A stretch of 24,665 nt of DNA from JAJUJL01 sp041736465 (lineage in GTDB: Bacteria > Chloroflexota > Anaerolineae > Anaerolineales > UBA4823), in assembly GCA_041736465.1 (NCBI GenBank), contig JBGSTO010000247.1, positions 1-24,665 on the forward strand, given 5' to 3'. Below, one piece after another: positions 8,304 to 13,442 of the stretch; the stretch's first letter is position 1; every line of letters begins with the position of its first letter. Position numbers and translations under genes: made by a program. The notes under the pieces were generated by a model. That model saw only the letters and a program-made list of their open reading frames with translations. It was not told where the DNA came from and made no database searches.

Positions 8304-8325
8304 TGTGAATATTCTCATATTCACA
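8304..8325. promoter_or_regulatory. Palindrome upstream of the cytochrome gene, possible operator
   Basis: TGTGAATAT and ATATTCACA are perfect inverted 9-base arms around TCTC, 37 bases upstream of the cytochrome start. The TGTGA and TCACA ends recall Crp/Fnr half-sites but are 12 bases apart instead of 6, so assignment to that family is doubtful. Position suggests regulation of the cytochrome gene. Confidence 0.45.
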
Positions 8326-8507
8326 CTATGTAGTATCAATTGCGATTATATGGATGCGGGTAGACTGCCCACCTTGCAAAACTGTAAGGTTATGCCACCT
8401 TAACCGCCCCTTCAGACGGGGTTAACCCAGGATGAGAAGAGGCTTAACACAATGTCCCCACACAGCGATTCTTACGCAAATCATACAACTTCAGGCGATT
8501 TCTATCG

Positions 8508-8513
8508 TATAAT
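8508..8513 (+). promoter_or_regulatory. Probable -10 box of the tmRNA gene
   Basis: A perfect TATAAT lies 12 bases before the first base of mature tmRNA, the spacing expected if transcription begins within a few bases of the RNA. No good -35 hexamer was found at 16-18 bases upstream (sequence near 8484-8489 is TACAAC). Confidence 0.6.
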
Positions 8514-8524
8514 ATGCATGCAAC

Positions 8525-8919
8525 GGGGATGACAGGCTTCGACGGGAGAGGCTGGCCCCGGACTGCGAGCCGTGAGGCGCCGAGCACGTGAAATCAGCGC
8601 AAAACACAAGTGCCAACGGCACCAACTACGCCGCTCTTCCTCTCGCTGCATAAGCGAGTGAAGGACCGGTCTGGCTCCTGAGAGAGCCAGCGTCCACCTG
8701 CACCGCACTCTGGTCGGTCGTGGGATCGGGCGCAACAAAACTGGAGTGCCGCATGTGACTGCCGCGCAGCATGCGAAAGAGGGGCTTTCGGGTCCTAGCG
8801 GATGGTTGGGAGATGCCCTTTGCCGAGCGTGGGCCTCCCTGCGACAACAACGCCCGGCTACGCTCGTAGATGTACGTGGTTGAATCTTTCGGACGCGGGT
8901 TCAATTCCCGCCATCTCCA
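8525..8919 (+). ncRNA. ssrA: Transfer-messenger RNA (tmRNA, SsrA)
   Basis: tmRNA rescues stalled ribosomes and adds a degradation tag. The 5' end GGGGATGACAGGCTTCGAC and the 3' end with a T-arm (GCGGGTTCAATTCCCGC) and CATCTCC are typical; GGGGATG (8525-8531) pairs with CATCTCC (8912-8918) as acceptor stem, and 8919 is the discriminator A. The genome reads ACC then T, so CCA is not fully encoded. The tag frame starts at the resume codon GCC (8612-8614) and reads ANGTNYAALPLAA, stop TAA at 8651-8653. The stop lies in the loop of a CTCGCT/AGCGAG stem (8642-8647/8652-8657), as in many tmRNAs. Length is about 395 bases, normal for a one-piece tmRNA. Confidence 0.97.
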
Positions 8920-8997
8920 CCTGACACAGACCCTAAAGGTTTTGAAAACCTTTAGGGTCTTGCAGTCTATTTAAGCCCGGAGTGTAAAAAGCTCTGG
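8870..8997. repeat. Copy 1 of a 128-base tandem repeat (tmRNA 3' end + hairpin + permease 3' end)
   Basis: This copy begins in the tmRNA gene (GATGTACGTGG region), runs through the T-arm and acceptor end, the hairpin at 8929-8959, and the reverse-complement of a permease C-terminus. It is followed immediately by copy 2 at a period of 128 bases. By eye the copies differ at 7 positions (8874, 8925, 8944, 8979, 8982, 8985, 8997). Confidence 0.95.
8929..8959. terminator. Hairpin behind tmRNA, copy 1
   Basis: GACCCTAAAGGTTTT and AAAACCTTTAGGGTC are perfect complementary arms about a single G. The hairpin starts ten bases after the tmRNA discriminator base. There is no strong T-tract on either side, so it may serve as a bidirectional terminator or as a 3' stabiliser or processing signal between two convergent genes. 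Confidence 0.7.
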
Positions 8998-8999
8998 AT
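8967..8999 (-). pseudogene. Orphan 3' fragment of the sugar ABC permease gene
   Basis: Read on the minus strand, this segment encodes IQSFLHSGLK and a TAG stop, identical in protein sequence to the C-terminus of the intact permease gene that ends at 9095. The DNA differs only at third codon positions (ATC/ATT, TTA/TTG, CAC/CAT, TCC/TCG). Identity stops at the preceding codon, where the second tmRNA 3' segment is joined. It has no start and is a remnant or a recombination product. Confidence 0.85.
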
Positions 9000-9047
9000 G
9001 TTCGTGGTTGAATCTTTCGGACGCGGGTTCAATTCCCGCCATCTCCA
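8998..9047 (+). pseudogene. Partial second copy of the tmRNA 3' end
   Basis: Fifty bases matching the last 50 bases of tmRNA with one difference (T at 9002 for A at 8874). It contains the T-arm and the 3' acceptor strand but no 5' acceptor strand, tag frame or promoter, so it cannot form a complete tmRNA. Confidence 0.93.
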
Positions 9048-9056
9048 CCTGATACA

Positions 9057-9087
9057 GACCCTAAAGGTTTTAAAAACCTTTAGGGTC
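9057..9087. terminator. Hairpin between tmRNA remnant and permease gene, copy 2
   Basis: Same hairpin as at 8929-8959 with one change, G to A, at the centre of the loop. It lies seven bases behind the stop of the permease gene on the minus strand and so likely ends the sugar-uptake operon. Confidence 0.7.
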
Positions 9088-9094
9088 TTGCAGT

Positions 9095-9949
9095 CTATTT
9101 AAGCCCCGAATGCAAAAAGCTCTGAATAAAGCGCCGCTGGAAAATCAAAAACACGATGAACAGCGGCGCAACCACCATCAGCGTTGCCGCCGTCAGCAGC
9201 GACCACTGTGCGCCGATCTCACCCAGTTGGGTGAACCGCACCAGGCCTGCCGTCAGCGGGCGGCTCTTATCGCTGTTGGTGATGATCAGCGGCCACAAGA
9301 ATTCGTTCCAGTGCCAGGTAGCGGAGGAGAGACCGAAAGCAACCAGCGCGGGGATGGAGGGCGGCAGATAAACGTGCACAATCAGCTGCCACCACGCACA
9401 CCCATCCATCACGCCCGAGTCCACCAGGTCGCGCGGCACTTCCAAAAACGCCTGGCGCATCAAAAACGTTCCAAACGCCGATCCGAAATAGGGGATCGCA
9501 ATCGCCAATCGGGTATCGAAAAGCCCCATCCAGCGGATCGTGGCAAAATTCGGCGCCAGCAGCGCCGAGGTGGGGATCATCATCTGCAGCAGCACGAAGA
9601 AAAACAGCCAGCGCTTGCCAATGAACTCGTAATTAGCAAATGCAAATCCGGTCAGCACGATCGTGACGAGCTGCACCGCCAGGATCATCAGCACGACGAG
9701 AATGGTATTGACGTAATACTGCCCAAAGGGCGCCAGCGACCAGGCGCGGGCATAGTTCTCGAACGAAATTCTGGTGCTGAACCAGATATCTCCGCGGCTC
9801 ATGGCGTCGTTGGCGGGGCGAAACGAGGCGATCAGCGCCCAAATGACAGGCACAGACCACAGCACAGCCAGAACGCTCCCCAGGAGATTGGCGAGCCAGT
9901 GAGCGAGCTGCTTGAACGAGCGGTTGGGTCTGGCGATCGGCGTGCTCAT
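9095..9949 (-). CDS. Carbohydrate ABC transporter permease (MalG/UgpE type)
   Basis: The 284-residue product has about six membrane helices and the inner-membrane signature loop VDSGVMDGCAWWQLIVHVYLP, which corresponds to the EAA motif that docks the ATPase. This size and motif fit the CUT1 sugar permeases of the MalG class. The gene begins one base after the stop of its partner permease and is last in the operon. Its final ten codons lie inside the second copy of the 128-base tandem repeat, and an orphan duplicate of those codons lies just downstream. The substrate, probably an oligosaccharide, glycoside or glycerol-phosphate-like compound, cannot be named from sequence alone. Confidence 0.93.
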   Translation of the reverse strand: MSTPIARPNRSFKQLAHWLANLLGSVLAVLWSVPVIWALIASFRPANDAMSRGDIWFSTRISFENYARAWSLAPFGQYYVNTILVVLMILAVQLVTIVLTGFAFANYEFIGKRWLFFFVLLQMMIPTSALLAPNFATIRWMGLFDTRLAIAIPYFGSAFGTFLMRQAFLEVPRDLVDSGVMDGCAWWQLIVHVYLPPSIPALVAFGLSSATWHWNEFLWPLIITNSDKSRPLTAGLVRFTQLGEIGAQWSLLTAATLMVVAPLFIVFLIFQRRFIQSFLHSGLK

Positions 9950-9950
9950 C

Positions 9951-10844
9951 TCAGGCCTCCTTGCGCTCGGATGTAAGGAAATTGGTCACCGTGAATGCCA
10001 GCAGCACCACAACAAAGATCACCGTGATGGCAGCCGAAATCCCCACATCCTGGTATTCGAAGCGCTGCAGCCACAGCTCAAACAGCAAAACGGTGCTGGC
10101 CCGGCTTGGTCCGCCGCTGGTCAGCACAAAGATATGGTCCACGGTGCGGAAGGCATCGATAAAGGCCACGATCGTGATGAACAGCGTCGTCCGCCGCAGC
10201 AGCGGGAAGGTGATCGCCCACATGGTTTGCCAGCCGTTAGCGCCATCCAGCGCCGCGGCTTCGAACACGTCGCTGGGTAAATTTTGCAGCCCTGCCAGGT
10301 AAAAAATCATGTAGTATCCGGAGTTCTTCCAGATAGCAACGATGATCACCGAGATCAGGGCCAGGCTCGGGTTGCCGGTCCAGTTTTCAGCGCCGCTGTA
10401 CCCCAGCAAGCGCAGGGTGGAGTTGAACAGGCCATAGTCGGGCGTAAAGAAGAACAGCCAGATGGTCGCCGCGCTGACCATAGGCAGCACCATGGGGTGA
10501 AAGAATGCCAGGCGCAGCCATCCGATGCCGCGCATCTTCCGGTTGACCAGCAGCGCAAACAAAAACCCGAGCATGATGCTGACCGGCACCGTACCGATGA
10601 TGTAGGACAGCGTGTTGCGGATCACCTGGATAAAATAGGGATCCGTGAACAGCGCGATGTAGTTGCCGAAGCCGTTGAAGGTCGGCTCCCGGAAGCGAGC
10701 GATATTCATGCGCTGCCGGAAAAAGCTCTGGTAAATCGAAAGCAGCACAGGCCAGGCGGTGAACAGGGCCACAAATGCTGCTGTCGGCAAAATCAGCACA
10801 TACGGCAGGGGATTGAGTCGTTTTTGGGCAGCTCGTGCGCTCAT
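9951..10844 (-). CDS. Carbohydrate ABC transporter permease (MalF/UgpA type)
   Basis: The 297-residue product begins with a short basic segment, then a first helix (YVLILPTAAFVALFTAWPVL) and further helices, six in all. The ATPase-docking loop EAAALDGANGWQTMWAITFP is a textbook EAA motif. It lacks the large periplasmic insertion of enterobacterial MalF, as is usual for the compact UgpA/LacF-like members. AGGA stands seven bases before the ATG. It forms the transmembrane heterodimer with the following permease and receives sugar from the lipoprotein upstream. A hairpin separates it from the binding-protein gene. Confidence 0.93.
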   Translation of the reverse strand: MSARAAQKRLNPLPYVLILPTAAFVALFTAWPVLLSIYQSFFRQRMNIARFREPTFNGFGNYIALFTDPYFIQVIRNTLSYIIGTVPVSIMLGFLFALLVNRKMRGIGWLRLAFFHPMVLPMVSAATIWLFFFTPDYGLFNSTLRLLGYSGAENWTGNPSLALISVIIVAIWKNSGYYMIFYLAGLQNLPSDVFEAAALDGANGWQTMWAITFPLLRRTTLFITIVAFIDAFRTVDHIFVLTSGGPSRASTVLLFELWLQRFEYQDVGISAAITVIFVVVLLAFTVTNFLTSERKEA

Positions 10845-10865
10845 CCGTGGTTCCTGATTGTAAAA

Positions 10866-10898
10866 TGGGGTGACCTTACATGGAATAAGATCACCCCA
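10866..10898 (-). promoter_or_regulatory. Intercistronic hairpin between binding-protein and permease genes
   Basis: TGGGGTGA and TCACCCCA form perfect 8-base arms around a 17-base loop in the 77-base gap. On the transcribed (minus) strand the second arm is followed by TTTTA. Such hairpins in sugar ABC operons often protect the binding-protein transcript or attenuate readthrough, giving more binding protein than permease. Confidence 0.6.
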
Positions 10899-10921
10899 AA
10901 TTGTTCAAAGGGGCGCCATGC

Positions 10922-12355
10922 CTACGGGCAGAAATCTGCCAGGGCGGCTTCGGCTTCAGCCTGGGCGGCTGCCATTGCTTCGGCAACGCCCATCTCGCCG
11001 TTGATGGCGCGCTGGATGTAGTCGTGCAGGATGCCGCGCACCTGACCGAGATTCTGGGTCGCCAGCTCGGCGCCGGCATACTGCAGCGCGTCTCGGGTAG
11101 CCAACGCCTGGGGTACTTCGGCGACATACGCCTGCATGGCTTCGGTGTCGTAAGCGCTGAAGCGGTTGGCAATGTAGCCGGTATTGATGCTGAAATCGGC
11201 TACGTACTCTGGACGGGTGAGGAATTCAATAAACTTCCAGGCGGCTTCCTGCTTCTCGGGAGCTGCACCCTTGAGGATGTAGAAGTTGCCGCCGCCCGGT
11301 ACGCTGGCGTAGGTGCCTTCCTCTTTGCCGGGGTAGGGCATCACGCCAACTTCGAAGGTAGCTTGCTTCAAAATCCCGCTCAGGCTGCCGGAGGAGTGTG
11401 CGATCATCGCAGTGGCGCCGCTCGCCAGGTCTGTCGGGTCGGTAGGCCAGGTAGCCTGAACGCCGGCGGGCATGGCCCCGTATTGAGCAGACAGATCGAT
11501 GTAAAACTGTACCGCATCGATGACTGCCGGGTCATCGAATACCACGGTGCAGTCGTCTTCAAGAATATTTTGCCCGGCGCCAATCGCCAGCGGCTGGAAG
11601 AGCCAATACGGCCAATCGGAGGAGAAGTGAATGCCCCAGTTGGTGGTATCGCCGTTCTTCACGGTGAGCGCCTGGGCAGCTTCAGCCAGGCTCTGCCAGC
11701 TGGTAGGTGGTTCCAACCCTGCGGCCGCGAACATATCGGCATTGTAGTACATCACCACCGCGCTGCGCTGGAAGGGGATGCTCCACAGTTGGTCATCGTA
11801 GTAAGAGTTTGCCAGGAAGGCGGGCAGGAAATCAGCCAGGTAGGCGTCGCCATCTTCCATACCTGCGACATAGCCGTCGAGCGGGGCGATGTAATCGGCA
11901 TTCACCAGGTCGTAGAGCGCCGTTGCCAGCAAAACTGCCAGAGCGGGCGGTTCACCCCCACCGTCGATGGTGGTCTGGATGGCAGTCTGCACGTCGGGAT
12001 AGCCGCCGGAGAAAACCGGCTCAACCGTGATGTGCGGGTACTCCGCCTGGAAGGCTTCGATGTAGCCGTTCAGGATGCCGGCGATGGGAGCATCCACTGC
12101 CACCGGGTAGAACACCTGGAACGTAACCGGCTCCATTGCGGGCTCTTCAGTGGGAGCTGGCACATCCGTCGGAGCTGGCGCGTCGGTGGGAGCTGCCGCC
12201 TCTGTGGGAGCGGCAGTTACTACCGGAGCAGCTTCTGTCGGGGCGGCTTCTTCCTGCGCCGGCGGTTCAGCTGTCGCGGCAGGAGCGCACGCCGACATGA
12301 AGACCATTAAGAAGATAACCAGTGCTAGCAGGTACTTCTTTGGGGAACGCATCAT
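10922..12355 (-). CDS. Lipoprotein sugar-binding protein of an ABC transporter (family 1 solute-binding protein)
   Basis: The product begins MMRSPKKYLLALVIFLMVFM and has lipobox FMSAC, so it is lipid-anchored outside the membrane. About 45 residues of Ala/Pro/Thr/Glu-rich linker follow (PTEAAP, PTDAPAPTDVPAPTEEP), a style common in Chloroflexota lipoproteins. The remaining 420 residues look like SBP family 1 (MalE/UgpB type): VTFQVFYPVAVDAPIAGILN, GYIEAFQAEYPHITVEPVFSGG, and TWPTDPTDLASGATAMIAHSSG. The ATG at 12355 is chosen over an upstream ATG at 12373 because AAAGGAG lies only five bases before it. It sits between the regulator (33-base gap) and the two permeases and would deliver sugar to them. 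Ligand is unknown. Confidence 0.93.
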   Translation of the reverse strand: MMRSPKKYLLALVIFLMVFMSACAPAATAEPPAQEEAAPTEAAPVVTAAPTEAAAPTDAPAPTDVPAPTEEPAMEPVTFQVFYPVAVDAPIAGILNGYIEAFQAEYPHITVEPVFSGGYPDVQTAIQTTIDGGGEPPALAVLLATALYDLVNADYIAPLDGYVAGMEDGDAYLADFLPAFLANSYYDDQLWSIPFQRSAVVMYYNADMFAAAGLEPPTSWQSLAEAAQALTVKNGDTTNWGIHFSSDWPYWLFQPLAIGAGQNILEDDCTVVFDDPAVIDAVQFYIDLSAQYGAMPAGVQATWPTDPTDLASGATAMIAHSSGSLSGILKQATFEVGVMPYPGKEEGTYASVPGGGNFYILKGAAPEKQEAAWKFIEFLTRPEYVADFSINTGYIANRFSAYDTEAMQAYVAEVPQALATRDALQYAGAELATQNLGQVRGILHDYIQRAINGEMGVAEAMAAAQAEAEAALADFCP

Positions 12356-12388
12356 CTTCTCTCCTTTGTTCATCGAAATATGGGCTTG

Positions 12389-13117
12389 TTACGCACGGAT
12401 CATCCGTACGATATTCAATTCAACGATATTCGAGTTGAAACTGATTCTGCTGTAGTTGATGGGCCGGTTGTCTACCGTATAAATGGTCGACTGTACGCTC
12501 AGGATCGGTGTGCCGGCGGGCAGCTCCAGCCACCGGGCGACATCTGGATGGAGCGCTGCGGCGCGGATGCAGGACTGAATTTGCTGCAGCCCTGTTTCCA
12601 GCCTGCTGGTCAAAAATTGCACCGTATTGCCGTCGAAAGCATCCCAATCCTGGACTGCGGTTTCAATCTCCGGAGAAAAATAGTCATCGACGTAAATCAC
12701 CGGGCGCTGATCTGCCAGAACGATCCGTTTGATACAGCGAATATTAACTGAGGGAGATAAACCAAACACTTCGCCCACACTTGACTGCGCAGGCTCGAAG
12801 CTCATCGCCAGAGTCTTAAAGTGCGGGGTATACCCGCTGTCTTGAATGATTTGACCGAATGAAGAAAAATCGTTGAGTGAATCGCGGATGACCGGCGAAT
12901 GCGCCACGAAGGTGCCGATGCCGTGCCGGCGCACGATGATGCCCTCGCTCTCGAGCGCAATGTAGGCCTCGCGCAGGGTGTTCCGGCTGACCCCCAGCGT
13001 TTTTGCTATCGCCGCTTCGGATGGGAGCTGATCGTTCCGCATGAGCCGGTTCTGCTCAATGTGGTTGAGCAGGTCTGCCTTAACCTGAGTCAAACGCTTG
13101 CCGGTTTTGATAACCAT
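12389..13117 (-). CDS. GntR-family regulator with UTRA effector domain (HutC subfamily)
   Basis: The 242-residue product has an N-terminal winged helix-turn-helix (about 8-72; LPSEAAIAKTLGVSRNTLRE followed by GIIVRRHGIGTFV), the signature of GntR. Residues about 95-240 match the UTRA ligand-binding fold (CIKRIVLADQRPVIYVDDYF and the late strand LSVQSTIYTVDNRPI). HutC-type members bind sugars, sugar phosphates or similar small ligands and usually repress nearby catabolic operons. The gene is first in the transport operon, downstream of a promoter with a palindrome at the start site, so autoregulation is likely. No strong ribosome-binding site precedes the ATG (AAAGGCA is 15 bases away). Confidence 0.93.
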   Translation of the reverse strand: MVIKTGKRLTQVKADLLNHIEQNRLMRNDQLPSEAAIAKTLGVSRNTLREAYIALESEGIIVRRHGIGTFVAHSPVIRDSLNDFSSFGQIIQDSGYTPHFKTLAMSFEPAQSSVGEVFGLSPSVNIRCIKRIVLADQRPVIYVDDYFSPEIETAVQDWDAFDGNTVQFLTSRLETGLQQIQSCIRAAALHPDVARWLELPAGTPILSVQSTIYTVDNRPINYSRISFNSNIVELNIVRMIRA

Positions 13118-13163
13118 GCTGGCTGGTGCTGCCTTTCAGATGTAAACAGGGAAAAGCGGAAAG

Positions 13164-13177
13164 GTTGGACGTCCAAC
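13164..13177. promoter_or_regulatory. Probable operator of the GntR regulator
   Basis: A perfect 14-base palindrome, GTTGGACGTCCAAC, lies just downstream of the -10 box of the operon promoter, so a bound dimer would overlap the start site. GntR dimers bind palindromes of about this size. No second copy was noticed elsewhere in the window. Confidence 0.7.
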
Positions 13178-13183
13178 AACAAC

Positions 13184-13212
13184 AATATATATCAAAAATC
13201 CTTTCATGTCAA
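13184..13212 (-). promoter_or_regulatory. Sigma-70-type promoter of the sugar-uptake operon
   Basis: On the minus strand, TTGACA (13212-13207) is followed after exactly 17 bases by TATATT (13189-13184). Transcription would start near 13177, at the palindrome. The promoter serves gntR, the binding protein and the permeases. Confidence 0.75.
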
Positions 13213-13442
13213 TATCCAAATCTGAATTTCATATGTGATATTTGACACTTGATTTATAACCATTCGTTCTTTAAAATGAGCTTATTGGTTTACATTCTCC
13301 GCGGTTGAAATCAGCATCCCAATCGCAGGGGGACAAAGAGATACCAAATAACAATTCGAGTGTTTGGATTTGTAGGATGGATCGCTGAATGCAGCGTGGA
13401 ATTCCGGTTATTTTGGGTGGGGAAACCAAAGGAGCCTGCGTC
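13213..13442. other. Remainder of the divergent intergenic region
   Basis: No gene is seen between the operon promoter and the plus-strand propeller gene. TTGACA occurs on the plus strand at 13242-13247, but no good -10 box lies 16-18 bases beyond it. The region presumably holds the promoter of the two propeller genes. Confidence 0.45.

Larger units (their letters stand above)
8998..9125. repeat. Copy 2 of the 128-base tandem repeat
   Basis: Second unit directly abutting copy 1. Its right end is the true 3' end of the permease gene (coding from 9095 on the minus strand). The junction between copies lies at a short shared GATG, suggesting illegitimate or microhomology-mediated joining, or an assembly join. 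Confidence 0.95.

Noticed and set aside
8304..8325. Classical Crp/Fnr site
   Set aside because: Half-site spacing is 12 bases instead of about 4-6, so it was kept only as an unassigned palindrome.
8502..8904. Two minus-strand reading frames (78 and 92 codons)
   Set aside because: They overlap the tmRNA gene entirely; the RNA structure explains the sequence and the frames have no recognisable protein pattern.
8998..9047. A separate tRNA gene
   Set aside because: It has a T-arm and 3' acceptor strand only, with no anticodon or D arm; it is a copy of the tmRNA 3' end.
8870..9125. CRISPR array or integrase attachment pair with an element inside
   Set aside because: Only two units of 128 bases, abutting, with no spacer or cargo and no integrase gene nearby. 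A past integration remains possible but is not shown.
10901..12310. A 469-codon plus-strand frame opposite the sugar-binding protein
   Set aside because: It is the antisense shadow of a well-supported lipoprotein gene and shows no domain pattern of its own.
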